A DNA stretch of 64,000 bases from Maratus speciosus (Eukaryota > Arthropoda > Arachnida > Araneae > Salticidae): contig OZ010786.1 of NCBI GenBank assembly GCA_963932465.1, positions 538,845,073 through 538,909,072 on the forward strand, in the 5' to 3' direction. Below are positions 25,801 through 38,093 of this stretch, one piece after another (positions within the stretch are counted from its first letter, which is position 1; each line of letters starts with the position of its first letter). Made by a program: the position numbers and the translations under genes. The notes under the pieces are model-generated. The model was not told the origin of the DNA. It was given only the letters and a program-made list of their open reading frames with translations, and did not search any database.

Positions 25801-26469
25801 TTAAAAGAAATACTTCGCAAAATTTAAACCAAAATTTTGCCATTGATTTGCATCTTATAAATTGCAACAAATTTTGAGCTGGTTCCCTTTAAGTTTTGAG
25901 AGAAAAAAAATCATATTATCGATTAAGAAAAAAAAATATTAGTGGTATTTTATTTAATTTTTTTTAACTTTTCAAAGTTTATTCAAAATAATTATATGCC
26001 ATTGCAGAAGAGGCTGTTTTCGTTATCCATATGATATATTTACGTTAATAAACTGCGTAATATAGTAAGTAACGTATTATGTTAATAATTTATGTAATAG
26101 ATAACTGAACACATACTTTAAATTTACTTTCTCTATATTTTAGAAGAAATTAAATATGCAAAAATAATTAATTAATTTGTATTATGACGTATTTCAATGG
26201 AAACAATTTAAACACACATCACAACGTTATTTATTCTAATACTTTAAATTATAAATTTAGAACTATAGTTCCACTTTGTTCTTTTTGAACTTTTAAAAAT
26301 GCATTTATATAAAGAAAGTACATTTAAAAAAAATTGTTATCCTATTTATTATTTCTTAATCTATTACGACCCATATCATTATCTATATAATAAAAGCACA
26401 AATCATTTGATTGTCATCAACATTTCCGATATGACAGCTTCTCTTTTTATATGTCAAAGGGCCATTTCG
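22871..26469. other. No gene recognised
   Basis: About 3.6 kb of AT-rich sequence with a short (ATTTT)n run near 25495-25516. I found no inverted-repeat ends, coding fragment or RNA gene. Confidence 0.45.
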
Positions 26470-26823
26470 GGGCGGGGGGGGGGGGGCTGTTCTGTCGCCA
26501 TATTGGAGATATATAGCCAAATTTGAATACCAAAATTAATAGTCAAAAGTTACGCCAACTTCGCGATATCTCTAATATATCGCCAAATTCCCATAGACTT
26601 CCATTGTAAACGAATAGGGTTTAATTGCTTACAGAAAATCAACAAATTGAGATATATTAATGCAGCAAAAACTAATAGCTTAAGGAATTAAATTAATTAT
26701 ATTTAAGGGAAGGGAGTCCAAGTAAATTGAATTATGAATAAAAGTAACATGATACAAAGCTTAGCATGCTTTCCCAAACATACATTTTAAGGGAGACCAA
26801 ACTGATCGCCAAGGGCAGCTAGT
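26470..26823. repeat. Dispersed repeat, copy 1 (pairs with 49127-49497)
   Basis: Starts at a G run, then GCTGTTCTGTCGCCA. It shares with the second copy GATATCTCTAATAT-TCGCC, CTTCCATTGTAAAC, AATCAACAAATTGAG, AATAAAAGTAACATGAT and GCTTTCCCAAACATA, and ends GGGCAGCTAGT. Unclassified non-coding repeat of about 355 bp. Confidence 0.75.
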
Positions 26824-27574
26824 TACTAATATAGGTTCTATTATCATTATCAGTTAATTTCGTTTTGTCATGACATGGTATTGAAAAATGATTTATTTTC
26901 TTTATTTTCTTTTTTATAATATGTGCAAGAAATCTTTAAAATAATGAATACGACATGAGGCAGATGAAGATAAATTACAAATTTCTTAGACGAGTGATTT
27001 TTGCTTTATCTTCAAAGTTTACAACCAGCATACAAATCATTTCTAAAGCTTCTCAGCTGCTTTAGACGTGTAATCCGATAAAGCAGAGAAAATATATTAC
27101 TATACTAAAGAAAAATGATATTTCTCCTAAATCTATTCTTTACCTTTAAGAATGATGCCTTTCAGATCTTAAAAAATGCGATGCTTTGATTCTCCGCACA
27201 TTGTATAGACCTTAATACATTGAGATGTCGTTTGTTATTTTGTCTTAATATGGGGTTGTTGCCAAAATGTAGAAAAAACCTAAAGGGAAACACATATATT
27301 TTCGTGATATTGATGGTTGAGTAGAAAAGCTAAACAATGATCGAGAGGGATAAGATATAATTCTTTTTGCCCAACAACTTAAAAAAAGACTGTTGTGAAG
27401 AAGTTAGAGTACATTATTTAATGTCTTTGAAGAAATCTATTAGTATGATCCAGATACTATTACGAATTATACGGGAAAATACGAAATTACTATTACGAAA
27501 AAATAAATCACCGACAAGTTAATGTTGAACTAAATACATTTTTTAAAAAGCACTTAGAGTTACAATAATTTAAT
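26824..27574. other. No gene recognised
   Basis: AT-rich DNA without supported structure. Confidence 0.45.
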
Positions 27575-27892
27575 TGTTAGCTAGAGGTATGATATATTTC
27601 GGAGCAATGTTTTAATATTTTTCTAGCATGTTTTTCAAAATACAATTATCTTTATTATAAGTATGTCAAAATTTGTTTGATAGTAAGTACGTTTTCCTGT
27701 TGTACGGGTTTTAGGAAATATGCAGCTTTAGTTACGAATATTTAAATTATTAGCTGAACGTTATATATATATATATCTGAGAAAGGTTTCAATATGTTCT
27801 TTTACGCTTTACAAAATACAACTATCTTTATAATAATTATATAATTATCAGTATAATAATTTAAGTACATTTTCTTGTTGTACAGTTTAGTT
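27575..27892. repeat. Local tandem duplication, two diverged units
   Basis: TTATTAGCTGAACG-like and AAATACAA-TATCTTTAT landmarks, together with AAGTACGTTTTCCTGTTGTAC / AAGTACATTTTCTTGTTGTAC, occur twice about 190 bases apart, with a (TA)n run between. Confidence 0.55.
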
Positions 27893-29248
27893 ATTGTACT
27901 AATGTTAATGCTTTATGAACGTATTATAACAGTTTAATTTCGAACACAGGTAAATCAAAATACAATGTTTTTAAGGCTGAAAACGATGAGTTTTTAATTA
28001 ATATGGTGATAATTTATAGATTTTTTTAATACGTATATGTTTTTGTATATCCTAGTGCGTATCAAAGCGCATTAAAATTATGTATTTATAGCAAACACTG
28101 GGTTACTGAATAAAAAATACTTTAGTTTACGTTTATAATAATTAAATATTTTTTCTGGCGCTTTAAAATGGAAATTAATGTACTGATGATATTGTGATAT
28201 ACATCCATATTCACAATATATACTAAGTATCTGAATTAACAAATATATTTCCAAAAATAATTTAAATACATAATTTAAATAAAAAAAAGACATTTTTAAG
28301 TGACATACATTTTATGTAATAAACGGAAGTTTCCAATAATTAATTTAATTATAAACTACTTCCGATAAACTCCTTATGTCTAGTAAAATGATGGGATATG
28401 TTTTTATTATAATTGCTTCCATTTTCAATTTTCGTTTGTGTCGAAACAAAAAACTACCCTTATTACGTACATTAATCAACTCCTAAATATCTAATCAAAT
28501 TCTATTACTGACACATTGAAATTTCAAGATATGGATGTTTTTAATAATAATTATGATTTAATTTCAAGTTTTATAGACAATTCATTCAAAAAAAGTGCTT
28601 TAAATGAATTCTTATTTTTTTTCAGTAAAAATTGCATTCCGATAATGATATACTTTGTTTTTGTAATTACAGACATATCATAATATATTTTCTTTAATAT
28701 GAATGAACATTAAAAATTTCTCCTTTCCCGTGTAATTACATGTTGTCCTATACAATTTCAGTTTTTGGAAATTATTTTTATGGCATAATTATTATCGTTG
28801 TTTAATAACAGATTTGAACCTAACGATAGAAGACATAAATTAATATAAATGTTGCAAGTAAAGACCTTGGACTGATCAAAAAATTACTTTTTGCTTCTTT
28901 AATCAAGCACGATGGAGAAGTTCATTCATTATAAAATACAAATTATATTCGCAAGAAAATACGTGATTAATTATTTCGTGAAATAATTGGAATTAATTAT
29001 ACTAAAAGATCTTTACGCATATTTGTGACGTGTGAACTAGAAGTAAACATATAAAAAACAATTTATGTAAAATATATAAATAAAAATGCATTATGAGAAA
29101 ACAATAAGAATTATTATCATTTTAGAAAAAAAAAAAAAAAAAAAAACCTTGAAATATTTTAAAAGATTACTTCAAATTCACAAAACGTTGTTAGAATAGT
29201 TGAGAAAAGTCTAATACAAGAATGTATATTTATTGATACTGAAATACG
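27893..29248. other. No gene recognised; poly-A near 29126-29147
   Basis: AT-rich DNA; the minus-strand 71-codon frame at 28078-28293 has no recognisable domain. Confidence 0.45.
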
Positions 29249-30168
29249 TAGGGGAGGATAGTACACAGTGATACGAAAATTATCATTACTTAAGGAATTG
29301 CGACGATTTTTATTCTTTGAAAAAAATTTGCTACATCTTTAAGCTACACAAATGCGCTACACCTTAATGTATAAATGGAGTTTAAAAAACTATTTATAAA
29401 AGAACAGAAGCGGCGGACGGAGTATAGGAAATTGTCTTACTGTGTACCACAAGTGGTACACAGTGAGACAATGTATATATTTTCATAAATCATACATTTT
29501 TACACTCTATCAATATTTTTCTGCAGTTTATGCTTTCTAATTAACATTTCTAGATTTTCAAAATATTAAAAACATTAGCCGCAGGTGGACAATGGCAGGC
29601 CTTGGGCTAACCTTCATGCAAATTGTCAGCTTCTTACCTTTAATAGATTTCGCTAGCTATCGCACGCCTACACACAGAGAGAAAAAGACAGAGAGAGAAA
29701 GTTTCTTTTATTAATAAATAACTTTTTTTAACACCAGAACCATATTAGGTACACCATAAGACACGCCTCACTGTGTACCACAGCTGTGTGTCTCACTGTG
29801 TACTTTCGTTACGTTGAACAAAATGGATTCCTCATCTGTTACATCAATTTCATTGCTTTAAAAAATTATGTAGTTTTATCGAAATAGTTTATTATTAGAT
29901 ATAGCTAGGTTAGGTTATATAAATACATGTCATATTGAAGGAAATAAACTCTAAAATAGAAGTTTATGTAACTTTAACCACTATAAAATAAAGAATTATT
30001 TACTATTTTGTCGGACGAGTAACTGAAGTGCCAAAACTACATCCACGTGTTGCATAACATGAGGTCGTTATGTGTGTGTGCCAACATGGAGAAAAAAGTT
30101 ACAACTATATGTCAAAGTGGCTGCTGTTTCACTGTGTGCCATGTCTCACTGTGTACTACTCCCCCCTA
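29249..30168. mobile_element. TA-flanked DNA transposon with iterated CACTGTGTAC motifs
   Basis: The left end TAGGGGAGGATAGTACACAG and the right end (30146-30168, the complement of TAGGGGGGAGTAGTACACAG) match at about 20 of 23 positions including the shared TA. Internally, CACTGTGTACCAC-like motifs recur near 29440, 29456 (inverted), 29769, 29791, 30129 and 30147. A near-perfect palindrome, CTGTGTACCAC-AA-GTGGTACACAG, lies near 29440-29463. No transposase frame is seen, so it is likely non-autonomous. Superfamily uncertain; a TA target suggests Tc1/mariner. Confidence 0.65.
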
Positions 30169-30779
30169 TATATATATGTATGTGCCTATATATGCATGAT
30201 TTTTTTACTCTTAAAAGTTTTTCACGTTATTGATTAAATTTTAATGAACGTCCATTCTTCTCACATAAAATTAAAAAAAAAAGTCTTAATGGATTTACGT
30301 AAACATTTTTTAAATCTTAATTACAATTATTCAGTATGTATTTGAACATTTCTGGATATCATAAAGTTAAAAATCCTGTACAAAAATCTAGCATAAACCG
30401 CTCCTGCGTGCACTTATCAGAAATACATTCAATTTTAATATTTATTATTAGCTAGAAATAAGCTTATTCTAAATTACTTGAAACACCTAATTGTATATAC
30501 TAGAGTTCCAACCAGTACTTTTTAGTTTACAGAACATATGGGAAAAAGATTTTTTCTTAAAACTCTTATAAATTTTCCGCATTTAGTAGATGTTTCTTCT
30601 GATTACCGACTAACAACGCCAGAAATATATTTTATAAGCAAAATATACATTATGTATTTAAAAATACGCATAAAGCACAAGTAATTGTACAAAAATTACT
30701 TTTATGTGCATAGATATAACATAAAGATATTTAAAATACAAATTTAAAATATCTCAAAATACATCAGAAAAACCTAGAA
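30169..30779. other. No gene recognised
   Basis: AT-rich DNA between the 29249 element and array B. Confidence 0.4.
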
Positions 30780-31031
30780 CTCTTTCAACCATTACAAGGC
30801 CTTATTCAGTAGGATTTAAATGTTGTTATTATTTTCTTTGTGCTTATTCGAGAATTGTCGAAACCTTCAATACATTTACACAAAGTTCATTATCTATATT
30901 TAAAATTTAAAAAAAAGCAATAAAGTTGTAATCAATCGGAAATCTTAATCAATTATTCACTTTCTTTTTTTATGACTCTATCCACCATATCTCTAATGAA
31001 GTCATAGATGAAAAATAACTTTAATTAACTA

Positions 31032-31056
31032 AAAAAAAAAAAAAAAAAAAAAAAAA
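31032..31056. repeat. Poly-A tract, about 25 bases
   Basis: A homopolymer in unit 1 of array B. Siblings have ordinary sequence here (AACTAACGAACAATTG). Confidence 0.85.
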
Positions 31057-31200
31057 TACTCTTATACGCAATAACCCGGATATTCAAAATTACTTTAATA
31101 TGACAAGGTAATTAACACAAAAAAATAATTAATATTCATATATCCATTATCCTTTGACAAAAAGGCGTTACGTGTATATTAAACTCTACTGTTTTACTGA

Positions 31201-31425
31201 TTAAACCTCCGAGCGTCTTGAGGACTTTCCTGCATTTTCATAAAAATGCTTATAAAAATAATTTTAATGAAAATTTTATTTCCGTATTTGTTCTAAAATA
31301 CACTTCATACCCCTTTATTTGATAGACATCTTGGAATACGATTCTGTTGAAATATTTTTGCTTACATTAGATTAAAGTTGTTTTGGGGAAACTGAAAAAT
31401 ACGCCCAAACCGCTCAGAGGGTTAA
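31201..31425. mobile_element. TTAA MITE (225 bp) in array B with empty site in siblings
   Basis: Begins TTAAACCTCCGAGCG and ends CGCTCAGAGGGTTAA. Sibling units read CCGG-TTAA-AACCCTTATTTT, whereas here ACTGA-TTAA is separated from TTAA-AAGCCTTATTTT by the element. One TTAA in the siblings became two here, as expected of piggyBac-type insertion. Confidence 0.85.
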
Positions 31426-32642
31426 AAGCCTTATTTTGCATAGAAGCTCTACGTTATCACTCCCATTTTGTCTTTCAAAAATATTTTAGAAAATTCATTG
31501 AAACTTTGTTTTATATTTATACAAAATCTCCATCTATGAAATATTTCATATAACTTAACTGTATATCAGAACCTTATTTAATATATTTATATTATACGTT
31601 GTATTATATTTTTAATACACATCTTGTAATTACTATTAACCACCTCATAAAAGTGAATAGATAGTTTTTATAATTCTGTTAATAAAAATAATTGTTTGAT
31701 TTATTTTATTACACACCAAACATATCACACTTAAAAATATATATTTGTTTAAGTATATATGAATTTCTGTTAGACCATTATAATTATTAGATACCCTTCA
31801 ATACATTTAACAATCTATTCTATTAGATTCACATATTTCCAGAAAAAAATACAGTGTCAATTAATCTCAAATTTTAATCAATTAGTTTCATTTTTTATAA
31901 CACTTTACATCTTGTCTCTAATGAACCTATTGATGACAAATAAAATCACTTTTATGAACTAACGAACAATTGACTTAAATACAATCTCCCGCGTACTTGA
32001 AATACCTGCAATATGACAAGGTAATTATCAAAAGAAATAAATGATGCTCACATATTCACCACCTTCTGACATAACGGCGTACTTCATCCGTTAAATCCTA
32101 CCGGTTCAAACCTCTATTTTAGCTTGAACACTACACGCAAGCTTACTCCATTTATCACACTACCACTCCTATTTTCACTCCCATAATTATTTTTAAAAAT
32201 TCATTGCAACATTGTTTTAAATTCATACAAAATCTTTATCCCCAAAACATTTCATTTAATTTAAATCAATAGGAGAATCTTATTGAATCTATTTATATTA
32301 CTTATTGTATTATCTATTTAATATATTCACCGTTATTATTACAATGTATTACAAACCTCATAAAAGTAAATAAATAATGAATTTTTTTTTAATTATGCAA
32401 GAACAGTAATTCTGTATAGTTAAGTTTATGAAACACCAAATTTATTACACTTAAAACATATTTACTTCATTAAAGGTGAATAATTTTTAGTTCATTGTAA
32501 GTATAAAATATGCTTTTATGCATTTAGACAGTATTTTATTAGATACATTGATGCCAGAAAAACTGTAGAGTACTTTTTATCTGAAATTTTAATCAATTTC
32601 TACTCTTTTTTTAAACTATTTACGTTCTATATCTAATAAATA

Positions 32643-33504
32643 AACTGGTGTCTAAAATTAAGCACCAATCACAAAATGCTAATTTTCAAGTACGCGAATA
32701 CTCAACAGGAAATAATATAATTCGACTAATTAAAATCTCTACAGCACAGCTAGTCCATATAACATCTCATTCATGTCACACATGGTCACAAGGGTCACAG
32801 TCACTACGGTGAAGTCAAAAAAGAAATTCCACACATCTCATTATGAGTCTCAAATGATCCCTTAATGTGACTCGGCTGAGACGTCATTGCGACTAGTGCT
32901 TAGTGACGAGTCACCATGTGACTCTACAATGTAGTTACATTGTGACTCCCATGTGACTGTCATCTGCAGACTCAATTTCAAAGTCATCGTGAACGCTGCA
33001 TTGTGATAAGTTACCAAATAATATCACATTAAAGTCACATGATGACTTTCATGTGACAGAGAGACTACTGTGAAATCACCATTGTGCTCTTTTGTGAAAA
33101 GTCACCATGTGACTTTAATGTGATATTATTTGGTGACTTATCATAAGGCAATGTTCATGATGACTTTGAAATTGAGTCTCAAAAGGACAGACACATGAGA
33201 GTCATAATGTAACTACATTGTAAAGTTACCTGGTGACTCATCACAAAGCAGCAATCACATTGACGTCTCAGTGGAGTCACATATAATGATCATTTGAGAC
33301 TCATAATGAGACATGTGGAATTTCCTATTTTTTGTTTCACCGTAGTGACTGTGACACTTGTGACCAAGTGTGACATGAATATGGCTATATGGACTAGCTG
33401 TGCTGTAGGGATAGTAATTATTTGAATTATATTATTTCCTTTTGAGTATTCGCTTACTTAAAAATTAGCATTTTGTGAGTGGTCCTTAATTTTGGACACC
33501 AGTG
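32643..33504. mobile_element. Giant GTGAC-rich palindromic element (862 bp) in array B
   Basis: The two arms (32643-33041 and 33107-33504) are inverted copies of each other over about 400 bp, with a loop of about 65. The outer end is (C/A)ACTGGTGTC-AAAATTAAG, bordered by TA on both sides (32641-32642 and 33505-33506). The interior carries about twenty GTGAC/GTCAC pentamers, often as TGTGACT. Sibling array-B units have an uninterrupted CTAATGAACTCATAGATGAC of matching length across the site. No coding frame. The ends look Tc1/mariner-like. Confidence 0.85.
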
Positions 33505-34864
33505 TATATAAATGACAAATAAAATCATTTTAATCAGTTAAACGAAGAATTGACTTAAACACAATTTTCAAAATCCCCCCAATACGACAAGGAAAATAAC
33601 AGCAAATAAATGATTGTCCCATATTTACCATCTTCTGGCAAAACGGTGCCACTTATCTCTCAAATCCTAGTTCTTAAAAGCCTTATTTTAGCTTGCAAGC
33701 TACACGTAATCCCTCACAGTTCTCTCACTAGCACTCATATTTTATCTCCCAAATATATTTAAAATATTCATTGCAACTTTGTTTTAAATAATACAAAATA
33801 GTTATCTTACAACATTCATATAATTTGAGTTTATATGAATAACTTCTTGAATCTATTTATCCTTTTACACTATATTTTATTCGATTCATATATGCATAGA
33901 AAAGAGTAAAAACCTAATTAATCTAAAATCTTAATCAATTACTTTACTTTTTTATGACTGTTTCGCCGTATCTCTAATTCACTCATAGAGGACAAATAAA
34001 TCACTATTATCAGCAAAAGAATAATTTACTTAAACACAATCTCACGCATATTCGAAATCCCTGCAATATGACAAGATAATTATCACAGGAAATAAATGAT
34101 GTTCTCGTATTCACTACCTTCTGACAAAAAGATGTACTTTATCTTGTAAACACAACCGGTTAAAACACTTATTTTTGCTTACTAAAGCCCACGTCAGTTA
34201 TACAATTCCTATTTTCGCCCCCACAATTATTGAAAAAAAAATTCATTGTTAAATTAACACTGAATATTTGAATCTAAAACACTACACAGTTTAGCTCTGC
34301 ATCGGAATCTTATTGAAAATATTTATATTATATATCGTGTTACTTTCTTTCTGCACTCCTTGTTATTATTCTATGTATTATAGACCTCATAAAAATGAAT
34401 AAATAACTTTTAAATAAAGCAAGTAAATTTAACTGTGTCAGTAGTTTTATTACCCACCAAACTTATCAGACTTTTAAAAAAATTGTATTTGATTATAATT
34501 GAATAAGTATTAGCTCATTAAAATTAGTTCATTAGATGTATTGTACCCAGAAAACGATAAATTCATAATTAATCTGAAATATTAACCATTTAGTTCTATT
34601 TTTTTCATAACTTTTTGCACCCTACCTAAACTGAAATCATAGATGACAAATAAAATCTCTTTAATCAACTAACGAACTATTGGTTTAAATACAATCTCAC
34701 GCATATTCGAAATACCTGAAATATCACAAAATAATTATCACAGGAAATAAATGATGATCACATATTTATCAACCTCTGACATAACGGTGTACTTTAACCG
34801 TTAAATCCCCAGTTAAAACACTTATTTTAGCTTGAGCACTATACGCAATCCCGTCAGTAATACC

Positions 34865-34867
<3 letters not shown>

Positions 34868-34910
<43 letters not shown>
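34868..34910. repeat. Poly-T tract, about 42 bases
   Basis: Expanded T run in unit 5 of array B, where siblings read CACTCCTATTTTC or similar. Confidence 0.85.
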
Positions 34911-34913
<3 letters not shown>

Positions 34914-36610
34914 AAAAAAAATCATTGCAACTTTGTTTAATACATAATTAATACAAAATATTTATATATAAAACATTGGATAATTTAATTCCGTATCTGA
35001 ACCTTATTGAATCTATTGATATAATATTATGTGTTACCTTCTTGATGCACTCCTTGTTATTATCCAATTCATAAAAATAAATAAATAGTTTTTTAAATTA
35101 AGCAAATAAAATTAACAATTTTAATAATTTTATCAGTTCACTTTTTTATAACTGTTTACACACTATCTCTAACGAACTCATAGATGACAAATAAAGTCAC
35201 TTTAATCAACTAACCAGGAAGTGACTTAAACACAATCCCCCTCATATTCGAAATCCCTGCAATATGACTAGGTAATTATCACAGGAAATAAATGGCGATG
35301 ACATATTCACTACCTTCTGACGGAGCTGAGTACTTTCTACGATAAATCCTATAGGTCAGAGCCCATCCTTTTAGCTTGAGAACTACCTGCAATCCCAATT
35401 CAGTTCACCTATTAACACTTATATTTTCTCTACCAATTTAAACAAAAACATCATTGCAACATCTATTTTTTTTTTCAAATTCATACACAATATTTACCTC
35501 TATAACATTTCATATAATTTAATTTTATATCCGAACCTTAAAGGAACTTTTTACATATTTACGCTTTATTTTATTCGATAAATTTATATTCTGGAAAAAA
35601 TAGAGTCCAAATTAATCACACGTTTTAATCAATTAATACCTTTTTTCGTAACTCTTTACACACTATCTCTAATGAACTCACAGATGACAAATAAAATCAC
35701 TTTAATCAACTAACGAACAATTGACTTAAACACAATCTCCCTCATATTAGAAATCCCTGCAATATGACAAGGTAATTATCGCAGGAAATAAATGATGTTC
35801 ACATATTCACCACCCTCTGACAAAACGGTGTACTTTATCTGTTAAATCCTACCGGTTAAAACCCTTATTTTAGCTTGAGCACTACACGCAATCCCACCCG
35901 GTTAGGTGCAAGATCGAATCGAAGATCATTCCATTAGTTCCACCACAACCACTCCTATTTTCTCTCTCCGAAATCCAATTTGTCGATCACCACTGAGGCT
36001 TAAATTCCCCCACCGTAAATACAGGAGAGGTCAGCAGGTTCTTTCTCTCCCCCCTCTTTTCTAGAGACTGGGTGTGTAACAGAATGTTACCTTTCCATCA
36101 CAGCACCTGCTGCTGATATTTTAAGAGAAAGTAAATTACGTTTCGGAGAGAATAAAACAGCGGAGAAAGAAGGAAAAGCTGTGTTTCTATTTCTAATTCA
36201 CTTATAAATAAAGTAGAGAAAATAGCGTAAAAGTTATTTATAGATAAAGTTCTATATAATTCCATTTGGTAAATAAGCACGTATAATTTAATATTATAAT
36301 TAAAAGAATAATCATTTGAAAAATAAATCATTTTAATAATTACAATGTATATTATACTAAAAAATAGTTAAATAAATGGACTATTAACCATTTGGGGTGC
36401 AAATAGCCACTCATGCTTCATATACATAATTTTATTTTAATATTCTATTCGCACCACTATATTTTAGAAGTATAGTTATTAATAAATTTCTCTTGCACAT
36501 TTTTAAGCAGGTACTTTTTTTGCTTGTTGTTTATAGAGACTGGCTGTGTAACAGAATGTTACCTTTCCATCACAGCACCTGCTGCTGATATTTTAAAGGA
36601 AAGTAAATTA

Positions 36611-36785
36611 CCGTAATTTCCGGTGTATAGTCCGCAGATCAAACAATTCAGTTCGGACCTAGAAATTTTATTCAGTATTTGAAGACCAATATTTTCCGTG
36701 ATCTAAAAAGCTACATTTTATTTTTTTAATTTTCTGGGTCGAAACACGATTGTTTGATCCGCGGGGTATACACCGGAAATTGTGG
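36611..36785. mobile_element. TA-flanked MITE (175 bp) in array C with empty site
   Basis: CCGTAATTTCCGGTGTATAG at the left mirrors TATACACCGGAAATTGTGG at the right. TA lies at 36609-36610 and 36786-36787. Unit 1 at about 36134-36147 reads AAATTACGTTTCGG without interruption, exactly the pre-insertion sequence with one TA. Confidence 0.85.
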
Positions 36786-37343
36786 TACGTTTCGGAGATA
36801 ATAAAACAGCGGAGAAAGAAGAAAAAGCTGTGTTTCTACTTATAATTCACTTATAAATAAAGTAGAGAAAATAGCGTAAAAGTTCTTTTTTGATATTGTT
36901 CTATACAATTCCATTTGATAAATAAGCGCACTTAATTTAATTTTATAATTAAAATAATAATCATTTGAAAAATAAATCATTTTAATGATTAGAATGTATA
37001 TTGTACTAAAAAAATAATTAAATAAATGGACAATTAACCAATTTGTGGTCAAGTGTCGGCAAATAGCGACACAGACTTTATATACGTGATTTTATTTTTA
37101 TATTATAATCGCACCACTATATTTTAAAAGTATAGTTATTAATAAATTTCTCTCTCACATCTTTAAGCAGGTTTTTCTCTTGCTCCTCGTTTCTAGAGAC
37201 TGGGTGGGTAACAGAATGTTACTTTTCCATCACAGAACCTGCTGCTGATATTTTAAGGGGAAAAGCTGTGCTTCTATTTCTAATTCACTTATAAATATAG
37301 TAGAGAAAATTGCGTCAAAGTTATGTTTAGATAAATTGCTATA

Positions 37344-37603
37344 TGATAGAACTTCGATTATCCGAAGTAATTGGGATCGACCACCTTTCGTAAAATCGAA
37401 ATTTTCGGATAATCGAGAATGCTTCAATTTTAAGATTAAGGGCAAATATGTGCGCTACTTCTTATTATCGTAACGAGTGCTTAATAAAAATAAATCAATA
37501 GCAAAATTAAACAAGAATAAACTATCCGAATTTTTATTTTGAAATTAAGTACCTTTTGTTGTTGTTGAAGTTTCGATTGCCTTTGCGTTGCAGCTCTATC
37601 ATG

Positions 37604-37645
<42 letters not shown>

Positions 37646-38002
37646 ATTGGTTCACCAGCATCACACTCATTCTGCTGCTTTCTGCACAAAACTTTTTAAG
37701 TTTTGCAGCATTTCTCTTCCCAACAGTAACCGCTGCAATACCAATGTCGTATTCTTGAGCTTCTTTTGTCCTACTATCACCCGATTCTACGTGATTTATG
37801 ATTAGATTTTTTTTTTTGTTCTATACTTAAAGTAATGCGGGGTTTTTTTTCTTTTACACATGATAAAAATGATAATTTTTACTCTCGTACGGGAGCTCAA
37901 GTTAAATTAAAATAAATTCTAATAAAGGGAATCCAAAATATTTATCTGTACTCGTGGTTCGGAAAGGACCGCTTGCACACGAGGAATGTGACAGTAAAAA
38001 AA

Positions 38003-38033
<31 letters not shown>

Positions 38034-38093
38034 AAAAAGCTTTAAAAATGGATTTCGGTTAACCGAGAGTTTCGGATAAAAGAGGTTCTACTG
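37344..38093. mobile_element. pogo/Tigger-type transposon relic (750 bp) in array C
   Basis: The left end, TGATAGAACTTCGATTATCC after TA, and the right end, GGATAAAAGAGGTTCTACTG before TA, are typical of pogo/Tigger ends of the CAGTAGAACCTCGATTATCC type. Outside it the array-C unit joins up (TTGCTATA / ATTTCATTTGATAAA). Inside are an A/T-rich deletion derivative, a T run (37608-37639), (AAAT)n at 37997-38033 and a transposase N-terminal fragment on the minus strand. Confidence 0.75.
37640..37865 (-). pseudogene. pogo/Tigger transposase N-terminal fragment
   Basis: On the minus strand, starting at an ATG near 37862, the sequence encodes MCKRKKNPA..., then after a frameshift SIEQKKNLIINHVESGDSR, TKEAQEYDIGIAAVTVG and KKFCAESSRMSV before a stop. 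The order basic N-terminus, L-x-IIxxVExG, then a helix-turn-helix-like EAxxYxIxxxTV is that of the psq/CENP-B-type DNA-binding domain of Tigger/jerky transposases. No DDE domain remains. Both the family pattern and the surrounding pogo-type ends support the call; it is non-functional. Confidence 0.6.

Larger units (their letters stand above)
30780..35990. repeat. Array B: tandem repeat, seven units of about 500-700 bp
   Basis: The landmark ATATGACAAGGTAATTATCA followed by CAGGAAATAAATGATG, with variants, occurs near 31100, 32015, 33578, 34068, 34722, 35262 and 35762. Each unit also has CTCTAATGAACTCATAGATG upstream and GTTAAATCCTACCGGTTAAA downstream. After removing two insertions the spacing is about 490-700. 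No protein is implied; open frames are short and unconserved. Confidence 0.85.

Noticed and set aside
36098..37445. Three related minus-strand frames rich in I, Y and F
   Set aside because: They track the three array-C units and are AT-composition frames; boundaries differ and no motif is visible.
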